Of a DNA stretch of 64,000 nt, positions 39,701-54,509 are shown piece by piece; position 1 is the stretch's first letter; each line of letters begins with the position of its first letter. Below the pieces are notes generated by a model, which was not told the DNA's origin, ran no database searches, and was given only the letters and a program-made list of their open reading frames with translations. The position numbers were made by a program, and so were the translations under genes. The stretch is from Xylocopa sonorina. Lineage: Eukaryota > Arthropoda > Insecta > Hymenoptera > Apidae. Where the stretch lies: assembly GCF_050948175.1 (NCBI RefSeq), contig NC_135198.1, positions 7,515,001 to 7,579,000 of the forward strand. Reading direction: 5' to 3'.

Positions 39701-42700
39701 TAGTTCTAGGAACCAGTGACCCATAACGCAACGCGAATTGATCGTGGCTCGTTCCCCGTGATAAATTTCGCCAAATCGAGCGGCCTATGAATACCATTAG
39801 AAGCCGACCTTCGTGTTCGATGCATAATCGAATCGCGTTACTTGTTGCACGGGGAAAAAAGCGAGGGAAGCTTCCCTTTACCGATTCGCTGACTCATCCA
39901 TTAGCGATTATAACACGTACACTTCCTGCTCGGCGCCTGTTTCGCCAAAGGAAGCTCGCACGTTCGATACCCTCCTTTTCCAATGGAATTCCCTCGCAAT
40001 CGAGTAGTCACTATATTAAATTGCTTCGAATTAGGAGAAACGTTGTCCTCGCGTTATCCTTAATGAAAGTAATCATTGTATCATTTATTAACCGAATCCA
40101 TTCCAAAGGGACCATTTCTTTTAGTAATGTGGATCATTCGTCGTGTTTAACGACTTGGTCTCGCAGCCTTTCGACGTGAAATAACAAGTTAACGAGTTAT
40201 GCTAATTAATCGATTCAGACGGTAATTCCAATTGCTATCCTGCGCGAACAAACTTCGAAATTAACCAGGAAGTTTATTCCGGTGCCATCACCGACTGATT
40301 TAGAAAAGTTACAGTTATATAGACGGCTAATGGGAACCCAAATGTTTTTCTCGTCCGCGCTTTCGCCGCCTTTGGAAATCCCAAAGGATAATCCACTCAC
40401 TTGTACCACGAACGTTACCATTTTTTCCTCGTACTTTAATTTTGGGATCTGAATTCTTACTCTCGTATGACGAAAGTGATATAAACTTATATCGTATCGT
40501 AACATATCATACAAACAGGACAACCAAGGCATGGAATAGGAAAAAAACAGAAGTGTCTCACTGGTCACAATTTTCAATTCACGGAAAGATGCAAGGCAAT
40601 GCTGCAAAAAGGCAATCGTACGAATCCAACGAACAGGAAAGTCCGAAATTAAAAGCATCTGTTGCTGGTTCGCATTCAGTCAACTGGTTGGATAAATTTT
40701 CCGAGTCCACAAATTCGCTACTGCGATCTTAACTTCCTGGTAGAGAACTCCATAAATGGGTCGGTCAATTTCAAGAAACTCACGTCGTGGCGACTTTCCG
40801 ACATCATCAGTGGAAAACCGCGAGCACTGTCGAGCGAACGAACGTCTATCGTAGCTGGAAATCTAATCGTCGCGATTGCAACGGCAGGAAATCTGTTACA
40901 ATTAAGTAATTGCGCGTGCCAGTGGAAACCCGTGGCGCGCTGATGTCTTACGGGAATTCCTTCAGTCGACGGCATCGATGCACGCGCTCCTCGTCGTCAT
41001 TGATTTTCTGAAACTCGCGAGGAAAAATCGATTCGCTGGTCCCTCGATGCCAGTTACGATCCCCACCGTGTTACGCTAGAAAAACGGAACTGTTGCATCT
41101 GAAGTTACGTCCGTGTTCGCGTATCATCCTGCTCGACGACGATTAAGCCGCGCTGATTGCGCGGGTTACGTGATGTCCAGTTGGTTAAAGTTCTGTTCGA
41201 TGTGGGAGAGAGATACGGATTGTTTGTCTTGCGTTGGACGAGCCTTTGTTTTATAATAAATTATCGTCGTCTCGGACAAATCGACTGGCGATTTATGTAA
41301 GAAAGAGCTTGGTAATAACGAATTGTACCACAGCAGTCTTGTTCAGAAGTTGAAGAAACAGTTTTAGAAATATTCTTTAGTATCCTGCTTCAGAGCAGCA
41401 TCGCAATGAAAATAACCTCCATTCTACAGAGTATACAATTTCATTGATATTCTGAGAAAAAATTCTCTTTTCTGATGCACCTCGCGCTGATCATCTGCCT
41501 GTTACGTAGCATCGTCACCGTCGTCCTTCCAGATCGTGACATCTCGCTCGGTCCGTGGAGCCAGCTAATTCCTACGCAAGGATCGACCGCGTAATTATGC
41601 GCAAGGCTCGCAGGACGCGTCGCGTTTCCATTTCCCGTACGATTTGAATGCACCGCGAGGGCTCGTTCGTCGCAGAGGCCAACGCATCCAGACGAGAGGA
41701 CGAGACGCTGTACCTGCTGGCCTACAACCGCGAATTTCCACCGGCGAGGATGCGTCTCGCAGCCTCGCGACGCCTATCAGCGCGTCGCATCCTCCAGTAG
41801 GCTTGAGGCAGCCGTTTGGGTGACTCAACGAGTGGAAGAGGAGCCTCCTCTCGTCTCTTTCTTCCTTCCTCGCCACAGCTCGATGGAAGATTTTATTCCA
41901 GCTGAATCGTAGGCACGTCCAACGGGCCTGGATGCGTCGATCTCTCAGGAATCCGAGAACGACGAGCCGCGTTTCAGGCTGTTGATCGTCCGCTGAGTCA
42001 GTTGAGTCGATCCTTATCGACGATGCTGATTAATTCTGAATCGACCACTGTTTCGAATCGCTGATTTCTGATTACTTACATTTATTAGCGATGTCTTACT
42101 TAATCGTATGCTGGGCTGAAAGATTTTTTTTTTCTTGCTTTTTCTGGTAGAGATTTAGAGTTGGATAGTCGTAGTAATTTATTGTGAAGTTTGTGGAATT
42201 GGGTTTAGAAGTTTTGTGGTTTCTTTCCGTTGGCAATGTTACGTAAAATGAGTGTGTAAGATGAACGTATGATTATTGTCGTTAGATGGTACAGTATGTA
42301 TGCGATCGAGTAGAGATTCATCGATTTCCGCCTAATTCGTTGCAGTCTTGTCCTCGTATCTCTCGTTACTTCGTTTCAGGAAATTTCGTTTCCGGTAAAT
42401 ATGGCAGATCACCAGTGATTCACGCGTTGAGCAAGTAAATTGTTTTAAATCGACTCCTCAGACGTGTCAATTGCTGTAAATTATTATTGCTTTGAGCATG
42501 TAAATCTTGAGCTAGCTGCTCTTTTTTTCTTGCATTTTTCTGTACGTTTCCAAGTTCTTCTGTCGCGATACGATCGAACGAAGTTCTGTTCAACAAAAGT
42601 AATTCTGTTCTGCATGAAAATTAGAGTGGAATGGTTAAATTTTCGACGATTTATAGCGTTAGGTATGTAATGCGTCTTCGCACGTTACGCTCGTCAAGAC

Positions 42701-45700
42701 AATGTCCGCATTCTTTTTTTTTCTAACTGCTCCGCTCAACTGGTTTCTAAAAGGAATAGGAAATGAAGGGAATGGCCGTGCACGACAGAGGAGTGGATGC
42801 ATAAATAAGCATAGTAATAAGCGGAGAAATGGGATGAAAGAACGAGGGTGAATGATATGGATAATAGGAAAAGTGGGTGTAAAGTAGGAGAAGATTGTCT
42901 GCAATTTCATGAAATCCTGCCAGGATATCATTTTTGCTAAGCATTACGCTACGATGTAACACCGTCTGAATGCATAATTTTCTTGAAAACATTTCGAACG
43001 ATTTTATCTGTTCTGCTGCACAATTTCACCCTTTCGATATCCACTTTGTACATCAGAAAGTAACTAAAAACCAAATTACATTATTAATTATAATTCCCAA
43101 ACTCTACATCCATTCTTCAAAAAATAAGAATCTATATCAAACTTTTATATACTTGACCACTCTGCTTCACTGAACCCTCCAAGAGTCCCTCGACAACCCT
43201 CTCCATAATCGCGACAAACGAAAATCGCGCGATCGATTTATTTAATAAAAAATATCAGAAACGAGATAAGAATCGAGGAAAGCAGAGGAGAGGATCGACG
43301 ATCGCTCGATAAATGCGATCACGTAGGCACGTGCCTGCGGGCAGCTCGACTCCACGGATTTATGCGGCGAACGGTATGACGGAAGTCGATGGTACACCGG
43401 GTAGGAAGTCGTTCTACTCGCCTCGATTATGCGCGCGCTCTCAATGTAACCAGATCCCACTCGAGATTCACCGCGCGCCACTGTCCCGATGAATTAACCG
43501 CCTCACCCTGAAGTCGGATCCCAGCCAGCAATTAGATTCGAAATGTCGAAAATCGGTACCTCAGAGGCCTCGAACCGGGCGTACGTGCCTCGATCCTCGA
43601 AGGGCGACCATCGCGGACGATAATCAGTCGCGTCGTATCCGATAATTGCTGGACGATGAGAATCTCGATTCGATCTTCGTTTCTCCGATTTTTCACTTAT
43701 TCCACGTTCTAGAGAAGGTAATATATATAATATTATAAAATGAATTATGAAATTTCATGAAAATATTGTCGGAGAAACGAGAGATTTTTCAGTCAGAGTC
43801 GCAGCTCGATTAAATCATCGATTATCATTGAACGTAACGGGAAGAGTTGCATGCAAGGATTCGCAAGGAATCCCGCGAAATTGCATACGCCTTCGATCGT
43901 GGATTCATTCGGTATTCCTTTCGTGGTCGGATCGGCGATCGCAAGGCAATCAAGTGCAAAACGATCACGTTACCTCGGATCAATGTTGACATAATTTTGT
44001 CACCAACGACGCCTCCCCCGAATTTCTAATTAACAGCGCAGCTCTGTTCGCGGATATAATTAAACGAGAATCGAGGACCGACGAATTATCTATGACGAGC
44101 TGCTCATCCGTGTCGAAGGTTCCCAAGCGTGTGCTTGGCGGCATCTCGAAAAGCGCGCGAAGGGATTCCAGCAACGCGACCGACCTTGCGGTCCGGGAAA
44201 TCGCTTGAATAATTCAGGGTTTCATTCAGAAACCGTCTATGGCATATCTAATTTTTTATATGCAAACGCTAGGTTACTCGACGGCGGGACGCGTGTGCCT
44301 CGCGAGTTTGCGCCCGGATCAGTCGTGGAACGTTTCCTATTCCGTCGCCTCTGCCGTGATCGAAATATCAACGCACTGTGGTTTCACTGAAATCATCGAT
44401 CTAGCGATCCACAGAGTCGTTGCCTGGGAAACATCTCGCGACAGAAGACAGTCGAGCTATACCTTCAAGTTTGACCACATTTTTATTCCTTTTTCAAATG
44501 AATTTAGTCGTCCCTCGCGGAAGGCGTTGGGAAAAACGACTGGCTGGAACGGTGAATGGATTAAAGAATCGTGTGGCACACGTGCGAGGATCACGCGAAC
44601 GTTCCACGCAGGCTGCAAGGCAAGCAGGGTTACGCCTCGCACCCCTTTTGCGTCCCTGAATCGGGGCGCCGCCCGTCGAGATTTGTATTTAACGCGGTGT
44701 TCGTCGGATCGGCAGAGGGATCGTCGAGGAGGGAAAAAAACCGCGGGCAGATTCATGTCCGACACGCGCGTGGCCGTGTCGAGAGGTGCGCGCTGCCAAA
44801 AACGACCAGCAGACGCGCATTCTCGCATAAATGCATCGGCGAGACGTGGCGCGCCTCGCGCGGAGGGTGCGATATATCGGAATGCGCCGCGTTCCTCGCC
44901 ATTTTTCTTTCATCTGCCCGGTTGCCGGTACGTGGAAACGCGACGGAAATTCGGTGAACCGCGAGCCTCGAATGGTAATCGAGCTGGCTACGGGTAATAA
45001 CTCTTGCAAACCCGTGTTATGGGTTGTAGGTACACGTGAAGGGTGCCAGCTGTATGGGTGGCGTCCGCGGAGTACATTTTAATGGACTCGTTGCGCGGTC
45101 AATTGCATCACGCGTGTATACATTTTGTGCACAGGATTATCTGATCCTGTTATCAATGAAAATCGAATCCAATACAGTGTCAGGATATAGCTGTTCGATT
45201 CTCAACATCTATTCCACTACAGCACACGTTACAGTTAAGCGGTTGAGTAAAGGATACAAGCTCTAGGAGAGCATCTAGATTTATCGTCGACGCACAAGTA
45301 GCAATAGTCATAAATAACGCGAGAGCGATCTCTGGATCAGAGTAGCGATCGTTCACTGTCGTCTTCCCGTCAATGAGCGACTCGCATTGCACCCCAATAT
45401 ACGAACGTCCCCTAATTGCGATTCATTCAGCAAACTCTTCGAATGTACTCGAGCCACTGTCCAAACAATTATCTCGCAATTTCGTATCGCCGATTCAGGA
45501 TCGATCAAAGTCATCCCGCGTGATTTATGCATCCTGCGACACGTCGCGCGATCGGTATGGCTGGAAGGCGCGAAACCTCGGGGCCCATTGTGCGACGCTT
45601 TTACGAGTGGCGGGAACCGCGGTTCGTATCGCGGTTGAACCGCATTCGTACGATCGACTGTACAGTCTCGTGCATCATTCGCGAAGGGAAGAAGCGGAGG

Positions 45701-48700
45701 AACGGCGATCGTTGGTGCCTGGCCATGGGCAAGTTCACTGATCCCGCGTGTCGCGCTCGAAACGTGCGCGCCGTGGCGAGGGACCTCTCCGTGTGCGCGA
45801 CCGTTCGCAGCCACGCTCGGTTCCCCGACGGAGTGGAGGGACGCGAAAAGAAAAAGGGGGAAAAGAAGAGGAACGAGAGGAGAGAAAAAAAAAAAGAACG
45901 AGGGACGACGGAGGAGAGACGCGAACTCGCTCTTACGCCGTGGACACGACCATGACGTGAAAGCAAAAGAAGGCATGCGTTACATCCGAGCTACGTTCCC
46001 CTCGGCTGCTGAATGTCAATGCCTAGGACGGTTCTTGGAATTCCGGCGAAAAATCGATGATCCTCGAGCCCCGGCCGAACCGATAACGAAACTCGCCGAC
46101 TCGTCGAGCGTTCACCTTTTTTGCTCGCCATCAGCCACCCTTGCTCGTTCGTTCCACGCGCGCGCGATTTCGAATCGCTCTCGAATTTCTGCGTACTCGT
46201 TTATCCTCGACGACTTCGACGCGTTTTCGAGGTTCGTCTGTCTACCCGGGTTCGCGAAACGAAGATTCACAGCGCGGATTGAATGTGGAATTAATTGCAC
46301 CGATGCCGACGATAATGTCTTGCTCGTTGGCGAGATGTAAGAGGTGTGGCTCTGAATAGGATAAGTGGTTAGAGATAGGTTGCTTTCTGCGTGGGTTACG
46401 AGTGGTTGTTCGTCGTCTTCCACGATTTGATTTTTTTTTTTTTTTCGTGCTTTTAGAGTAAGATCGAAGTTGGCAGCCTAAAACTTTCAGAGCGCTGTAT
46501 AATGGCGCTGATAAGTATTGCTTGCTGTAATTAAGCGATACGTTCTTCGTGAGATATATCACATTTACGTGACTCCGAGAGCATAAATCCCTTTTACTCT
46601 GACTTCTCAATGTCTCTCGCTTACTTTCGTCAGAAGGTATTCGGCTCCGCTATGTCAACGAGTCCTTAAGTTTATCGAAGGCCTCGCTATGGTAATTCGC
46701 GATCAAACTTATGCATTTTCGGGCATAACTTTCGAAAAAGCATACGCATCTCAGAGGACGATGAATTTCAACTATTTCCTGGTTACTAAAATTTAAACGA
46801 TACGAAGTAACTTATAATCTGAACGGATGCAATGAAATTACTGGAATAAAAATATGTTGTCTCTGGGTCCATTGCCAGTGGGACCTTAAACGCTTTGAAT
46901 CATAATACTACCATCATGGATTACATTTTTATTTTCTCGAATCACAGATCGTCGCGTGTATTCAATTCAGTGAGACTCGATGAAACGAATCCCTACTCGC
47001 ATCAGAAATGGAATCGTCTATCACGGTCGACTCTTAACTAGTCCAGAAAACATTTCCATTTTCCAACAACAAGCCACCTCCCGACTGAACAAACAATACC
47101 TCCCGTCCTGCCTCTACTCCGGTATAATTGAGAAAAAAGAACGGAAAGAGACGCAGTTAGCAATTACGCCTGATTACGGAACGCTGATAATTAATATCCC
47201 CCGCGAGCCAGCGACACGTGTACCGCGGAACAGCACTCCTGTCGCCGCTTGGTGCGCGTTCGCGCAACGGAGAACGCGCTCGACGCACGTGCTCCAAACT
47301 CGACGCTGGCGAACGCGTATTTATCTCAACGATTTTACGCGACCAAGGTAAAGCTCGACGAGGACCGCACCTCCACCTCGCGCTTTACGTTGGCAAGCAA
47401 ACAACGGCTGAGAGGCTCCCTCGTTAAAGTGGGCATATTAATTGCAACGATCTTCTGGCCTGTCTCCTCGCCGCGTCGATCTATCCGCCGACGAGCGAGG
47501 CGTAAAAAGTGTGCAGCCTCGAGTGCGGCTCTCTCGTCTGCGCCTGTTTGCTCTTCGTCGCGTCCCGTTTTCCCCGCGCAATAAGCAACGATGTTCTCCT
47601 TGCGCGGGACAAAAAGGACCTTGGAGTCCTGGCGCGGTGTCACCGACATTCCCACAGAAGTTATCCTATTATATTTAAATTGGGCGAGCGTGCCTCACGC
47701 CCATACTCGAGGCTCTGCACGTGACCGCGCGAGCACAGGTCAGAGCCACTGTCAGCGATGGGATCGAGAGTGTAGGTTCCTCTGCTGTGATAGAATCGTT
47801 AAGATCGAAGCAAGAGTATTTTCAATCTTAGTTACGTCGACAGTTTCGATCGTACAGTGGTATTAATTACCCTCAGTTTGAAGAATAGAGTCTCACAGTG
47901 TCAGAGGTGGATAAAGTGAAGAGAATACTCCTGTTTTATTAGTGGATGGCATTGGCTTGGACTCAGTAGTCCTCGAACCCATCGCTAGTCGCTGGCAAGC
48001 CCACCTATGCGCATCTTCCTCGATTTTCTTTCTTTCTCCCTTCCACACGGGGAAGGTTCGACAAAGGATGCACTTTCATTCGTCACCAGGCGATCCGCGA
48101 TCGCCGGAAGTGCGGGACCGTCGCCCTGACGCTGTCTGCGTTAATATTTATGCTAAGCAGCACCTGGCAGAATTTTTGTTGGTCCCCAGGAGGAGCGACT
48201 GATTGATGGACTCCCTTTTTCGGTTACGCGGTATGCTCGAAATTGACGGTAGCTGGAATGCACTGTTGTATCGTACTCTCTGAAGTGCGATTCCTTTCGA
48301 AACGTGAAAGAAGTGTTTGCTTCTGGGATATCTTCTTTAAACACTCGCACCCTCGTCTTCTTTCGATTGACCATTTAACTGTCGTTCGCAGGGATTCGAA
48401 TGTACGTTTCGATCGGTTCTTTTGCGAATCTGAACATTCTATTTTAAGCCACCTCTGGCTTCTATAAAATCTGCCATCTGCGTTTGATCTCAGTCCTGTT
48501 TTGAGCGTAATGATGAACCTTGGGGAGAACAGTGATTGAATACGGAATGCACCGCGCACGACGATGAGGTATCTACCTTAAACAGAAGTAAAACGTTCTA
48601 TTTATACGTTGGATCAATCGTGTCGTTTAAGAAATCGTCGTATAGAAAGTTTACTTGAATTATCGCACCCTATGGGGAGAAACGTATCTACTTAACAACA

Positions 48701-48720
48701 GTAGACAGCGCACACAGGCA
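33701..48720. other. Intergenic region between Mmp1 and Khc-73, about 15 kb
   Basis: No coding exon, RNA gene or named repeat recognised. The 44200-46350 part is CpG-rich and carries many overlapping ORFs on both strands, including the longest of the window (44239-44997, 252 codons). Their composition (Arg-rich, low complexity, no family motifs) and overlaps in several frames argue for chance. The region may hold distal regulatory DNA of Mmp1. Confidence 0.6.
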
Positions 48721-48737
48721 GAACATTAAATTATACT

Positions 48738-48743
48738 TTTATT
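48738..48743 (-). terminator. Candidate distal poly(A) signal for Khc-73
   Basis: AATAAA on the minus strand in an AT-rich setting, at the far end of the homopolymer-rich region. Closer candidates exist at 54096-54091 and 53828-53823. Confidence 0.3.
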
Positions 48744-50324
48744 ATATTCATAAAAATTAAAATGTACACACCTTATTGTTTAAGTCATACTCGTATTAGC
48801 TTCTATGCAAGTATCGCAGTATGTATAATATTTAACAATAGAGGTATAGGTACTCTCGAGACGAGACGAGCTTACGAAAAGAATACACGAATTTGTTGGG
48901 TGTTTTTTTTTTTTCTTCCATCGGGGGTTGTTGGGGGTAGGGGGATGATACGGTGTTTCGTAGCTTACATCCGATAATTATTAATATTATTGACTGCTTA
49001 CAAAATAATACTATTACACAGTAAGTCATCTCTCGGTTTACGACACAGTTCTTGGTGTACTCCATTTTAAAGTTAATCGATCGTTTCTTAGCCCACGAAT
49101 GGCCCTACGAGATCGGAAAAAAGTGTTACACGTTACACTCTGTCTCTCTGGCAATAAACGGAGGGGAATACCGCGCGATTTCATTCGCTACAAAAGTCCG
49201 CTACTTCAAACGAAACAAAGTATGATTAGCTCCTTCCTGGGTACGTGTGTGTGTGTTCGTTATTTTTTTTCTTATTCTCGTTCGAAGAAATTACGTGGAA
49301 TATATCTTTTACCTACACTTTTTTTTTTATATCGTATATTATTATTACTTTTTTTTTTTTGTTGCTTTTCCTACTTATCTCTGTTCACCGCTAAGCACGT
49401 CGTGCCACTAGTGCGTACGCCTGCGATCGGATGTGTGTGTTTTCTGTGCGTGTGTACGCGTATACGTGACTTCTGTGCGAGTAACAAAGGTGTTCGCTGA
49501 AGGGTGCTGCTCGAAGGTGTTCGCGAAAGACGAGAAGGGAAACCCTTCCGCCCTTATCGCGAACCTGTTACGATGCGACGAGCCTGGGTTGAAACGTTTC
49601 GACTAAAACCGCGAAAACAAGTGTGAGAACGCGAAAAACGAGCGTGAGTTCGATTCGATTTTCTGTGTCAGCTAACAATAAGAAGATGGCGACTTTCTAT
49701 TAAACGACGACAAAACTTCCGCTCGAGCACGTTTCGTCGATGCAACGCGATCTCGTTTGCTCTTCTCTCTTTTTTCTATTATTTTTTCTTGTTTATTTTT
49801 TGATCGCGTGTTCGATTCCGCGGTGTCGCGTTCGTGTCCACGGATGAGCGAGTGTGGGAAACGATCGCACAGTGCTGAGAAGCGTTCTCCGTGCAACGTG
49901 CACAGTAGCACCAGCGCGCGAAAATGGTACCACGCTAACTCGATCGTTCAACTATTATCGTCTATGTAATGGAGCTTGAATCTGTGGCGTTTGCCTGTTA
50001 ATCGTTCGCTACATGCGTAACAGGAAATAAATACCGCCTAAGCGCCTCTGGTTTTCTCTATATCTTACTCTTATTTTACACGCCAGGCCACGCGATTCGT
50101 CGCTACGATCGCGATCGCGCCGATTCTGTCGGAAACTGGTCACGTTATCGACGTATTTACATCGCACGTGAAACGATTTTTCCGTGACCGGTTTCCTTGA
50201 ATCGTGAATCCTCCGTTTGGAACAAAATGTACGATTACGCGAAGGTCGAATCAACTACGGGGCCACGTTTTACCATATTTCATCGCGTTTCGATTCGCTG
50301 ATTTTTTGTTAGGATTTTGATATT

Positions 50325-50403
50325 CGATCGATCGAGTCGACGAGTTTCAGATCGCAGCGCTATCGATCGTCCAGTTCGATCAGTGGACGATCGATCGAGT
50401 CGA
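50325..50403. repeat. Hairpin enclosed by a 16-bp direct repeat, GATC-rich
   Basis: Perfect 12-bp inverted repeat ATCGATCGTCCA (50362-50373) and TGGACGATCGAT (50384-50395) with a 10-base loop. CGATCGATCGAGTCGA occurs at 50325-50340 and again at 50388-50403, so the second direct-repeat copy overlaps the right arm. Confidence 0.8.
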
Positions 50404-50694
50404 ACGATGTAGCGTTGCGATCGCCTGGAATTTTCATGTTTCATCGCGTGGATCGGTTCGTCTGGTCTCTCAGATCTCGCGATAATTCGTTTAATCGCGA
50501 TCGAAGCGATCGAAGCGACGTATCGTTACAACTTCGAGACGATTCAAGTTCGATTGCGTGATGTTCCTCGCTCTTTTGCAATGCACCGCGACCATTATCA
50601 GGTAACACTCATTGTTTAAACTTGTGACGAAACTGTGAAACACGATTGACTCACGTGTGGAGCATCTTTAGTTAAATACATTTCTTACAATATT

Positions 50695-50714
50695 AATATA
50701 TATATATATATATA
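50695..50714. repeat. (AT)n microsatellite
   Basis: Uninterrupted AT dinucleotide run of about 20 bases. Confidence 0.9.
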
Positions 50715-53700
50715 ATTCGTAGACTTTTTAGAATTACTCTCTAAGTAACGTTAACATCGATACACATTAGTAGTGGCATTTCGTTGAGACATACCAAAGG
50801 CAGTTCGTCACTTTGATTTTGCGTTTTGATTTTCGAAAGCCATCTGATCGTTTGAAATCCCTTAATTTCGCTCGTGCGTGTGTTTTCTTTTCCTGTAAAA
50901 CTGATAAGAAGGGAATTATAAACGTGTCGTTACTTAAAACATTTTAATCGCGACGATCCGTCTATGAATCACGCCGAGCAGTGGCCCGTGTTGGGTCACG
51001 TAGATAAATAAAATTATTATCCGATGGCTCTTCGATGGGTCACGTAGTCCTGGACGTGTCGAAGATGAGCAAAACGAAACGAACCCCCCTCGCGATCCTC
51101 CGCGAATAATTAATCGTTCGCCAGGGTTTTTATCGGCGAGGAGGAAGCGTAACGGGCCCTCGAATTACGATTAAAGTGAAAACGTTCGCATGGAACACGA
51201 ATCACGCGAGCATCGCACAACGGACACGGCAAAATAGCCGAACATCCCGCGAATCGTCCTTGCGCCGTCCCGTGGGTTCTTACATAAGACATTCGTACCG
51301 AATAGATATCAGTTGAATGGGAACTGACTCTAAACACGTTTTCTGCCTTTAATCACGCAATGCAAAAATAGGCTTTCCTATTTCCGGTCACCTAGTACCG
51401 GGGCGAGTGACACAGCGATCTACCAATCTACAGAGAATTCCCAAAATCCTTACAATCTAGTATCGATCATTTTTTTTGTTTTTCTTTTTATTTTCTTTGC
51501 TCGCTAACGTCTCTCTCGTTCTACTCGTCCGAAGAGGTGTTCTACGTTATTACAGAGTGAATCTCTGATCGATCGAAACGAGGGTACTCTACGATAAGTT
51601 CCCTCTGTTCTCTCGTGGATCTTCTTGACCGCCAGCGATCAGTTCGAACCGAGTAATGTTAACTTTCAGAGGTCTGGATAATTAACTGGCGTTTAAATAG
51701 TCCAGAACGTAGAGTGCCAATGTCTCTGCACTGAAAGTGCAGGTATCGATGATCGAGCACATCGATGGATCGAACGATACTGCAAGTATCGAGATTGGAT
51801 TCGCACGAACGCGATTTATTCGTAGCCTCCTCGTCGAAGGATATGGTTTTGTACCACGAAACCAGTCGGGAGTTAGAGTAGAATACGCAGTTCCATCGAT
51901 CAGGGATTCGTAGAGGTACAATGAACGAAAATTGCACGGTCGACAATTCTATTTGGTCGCACCAAGTTCGACGTGTTACGGATCGGTTCGATTGCGATTG
52001 CACAGTGTAACGACAATCGGAGGGATGACGGTGAGGGAAAATGGGGGCTGGAGAGGGTGTCTCGGGTTATCGTGAGGCTCTGGTGCACATCGTAGTTATA
52101 GTTTTCTTACAATACTGTGTCGATAAACGTCTAAGTACCGGTGGTGTGTTTGTGTTCATCCGTGTACGTGTATCTGATGGTCTCTCTTTGCGCGCATACC
52201 TTTTTGTATTTTGTTTCTTGTTCTCTTTTGGTTTCTTTACACATTACATTAAAATATAACACCAATCTCGACTCGCTTACGTTATACATATACATATGTG
52301 AGTTCTTATAATTTTTTTTTTCTTTTTTTATTTTTATTCAGCTTTTTCTCTTTAATGTAGAGCGATGATCGTTCGAACAGTCTCTCACTGTCAAGCGTTT
52401 AGAAGAGTTCCGAATTCAATATTAACGTGCTGACACTTCGCGTTAATTGACGACACTGGGGGATGCGGGCTCCGCGGGTGGCAATTAAAGCTCTGCTGGA
52501 TTGTTTCGGGACGATCACATAGGATGGAATTAAATATCGCGTAGTAACAACGCTGCTCCTGCAAATTCTCCGTTTTTCACTTTACATTATCAATCATCGA
52601 CTGTAGAATGACGCTCCCCAACTTTCGTCAGATTCACAAATTCTTCAGATGACCAACATTCTTTTCGCAACTTCGAGATCTCAAAGCTGATCGCAGTAAT
52701 TCATAAAAAATATCTCAATTTATTACTACGCGATATTTATCATATCGTGATGGATAACTTTGATCAATTTTCGTGTTAGCTTGCTAATTGTCCAGGGACC
52801 AGAATAATAGGCAGACGTTCTGCTGTTCTTTTCCTAGGCTCGAATAATCTCACCGTGGGTCTCGTTAGATTATAGCGCACGTTTCGCGGGAGGGAATTCT
52901 CACAAGTGATGATTAATCGTTTTCACGACAGCGTAAACCACGCTGAAATGATCGAGTCAGAAAGGGTGGCTTCTGGACAGCGGTGTTGGCAGCAGCGCGG
53001 GGGATGGATAAACGAGGGAGCAGCGTAAAACGGCAAAAGATTAGTCTCACAGCCTTCGTATAGTTAGGAGAAATCGGTTAGATTACAGAGCGATATATCT
53101 TACGTCTGTTTTATTTTTTTTTTTCTTTAATACTCTCGAAAAAAATGGACCCGTGCGACTCCTCTGGTTCACGTTGTTCGTCTATTCCCGTATATATATT
53201 TTTTCGTTTTTTTTTTCTCTTTTTCTCGTCTTTTTTTTCTCGTCGATTTTCATTTGGAACTTAGACCGTGTTGTGTTACGTGTGCATCTCGATGGCTGCA
53301 GCGAATTGCTCGAGTTGGCGAGGGAGTGGGCGGTAGTTGAAGTGGATGGCGAGTAGGATAATGTTAAACTCGGAAGTCTTCCAGAGACATTCGTAAAACC
53401 GATTTGGTCGAAAATATTATTCTAGAATCCGTTTGGGTACAAAGTATAGTTGCGAACGATTATCATATTAGATAATTATAACGATAAAAATGGACATTGT
53501 CTTATCGTGGGATGGAATAGGCTGTGTAAGCTCCGTCAACGCTAGATGCTCCACTGCGATCTCTAAATGAAATAAAGAAAAACCAGAAACGAAAATAGAA
53601 GAAAAATGTATGTACATAACTTTAGTGTCTTTACAAGAGAAATTATATAAATTATCGTAAAGTATATATATATAAGTAGCGATGATCGAAAACACTGTAC

Positions 53701-53963
53701 AATTATTAGATCGTTAAAGAAACGGATAATCGATAACGCGAGAAAGTAAAACACCAAAAAAAGAAAAAAACAAAAAAAAAAATAGAAACGATTGTAACAA
53801 GTCGTATCTGAAACGAAAAGTGTTTATTATTCCTATGCCAGGCAGGCATGTAGCATCGCTGTGACATTTGTGAGTCTTAATTTCCTTTCTTCTTTTTAAT
53901 AATCTTGAATTATACCAAAAAATGGACAGAGATACCTTCGCCCGCGACGTTTCCCATTCGCGT

Positions 53964-53990
53964 TCTCTCTCTCTCTCTCTCTTTTTTTTT
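53964..53990. repeat. (CT)n microsatellite followed by poly-T
   Basis: Nine or more CT units running into a T tract; reads poly-A then (GA)n on the Khc-73 strand. Confidence 0.9.
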
Positions 53991-54509
53991 TAAATTACGC
54001 TCGAATCGCTTGCGAGGAACAGCTTGCGCGAGCCTCGTCCCTTAAATTAATCGTCCGGTACGAGGAAACGCCGCGTCGCAGACAGGCGAGTTTATTATTT
54101 ATATTCAATAAATATTACATACAGTAATATGTTCATTACTTGATAGAGTTAGTATTGTTCTAATTGGACAGAAGTTGTTCTTGTTGTTGCGGTTGTTTGG
54201 TTGTTTGTTGTTCACAAATTGGGCGAATTCGTTCGTTTCTTACCCCCGTTCGTTCCTCAGCGATCGCACGTCGATCGTGTCGATCGCTACTTTCGCTCAA
54301 CGTTCGCTTAGATTCTCGCTACATCTTTCTGTACCATCTCGTTTTACCCTCTCTCGTTTCTACCTCTCGTACCGTACTCCACGCAATCCGTTCCGTGAAT
54401 TAAGAACAAAAATATCCGATACCCTCGTTTGATTCTCTCTCACGCATTGACACAGTCTCTCTTGCGCCCTCGTCACGTCTCACGGTCCCTCGTCCTTTCC
54501 CTCGAAAGG

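Noticed and set aside
44239..44997. 252-codon plus-strand ORF, longest in the window
   Set aside because: Arg/Ser-rich random-looking sequence, overlaps long ORFs in other frames and the other strand, no motif or splice context.
45353..45976. 207-codon minus-strand ORF
   Set aside because: Phe run from poly-T, low-complexity start, heavy overlap with plus-strand ORFs; composition artefact of CpG-rich DNA.
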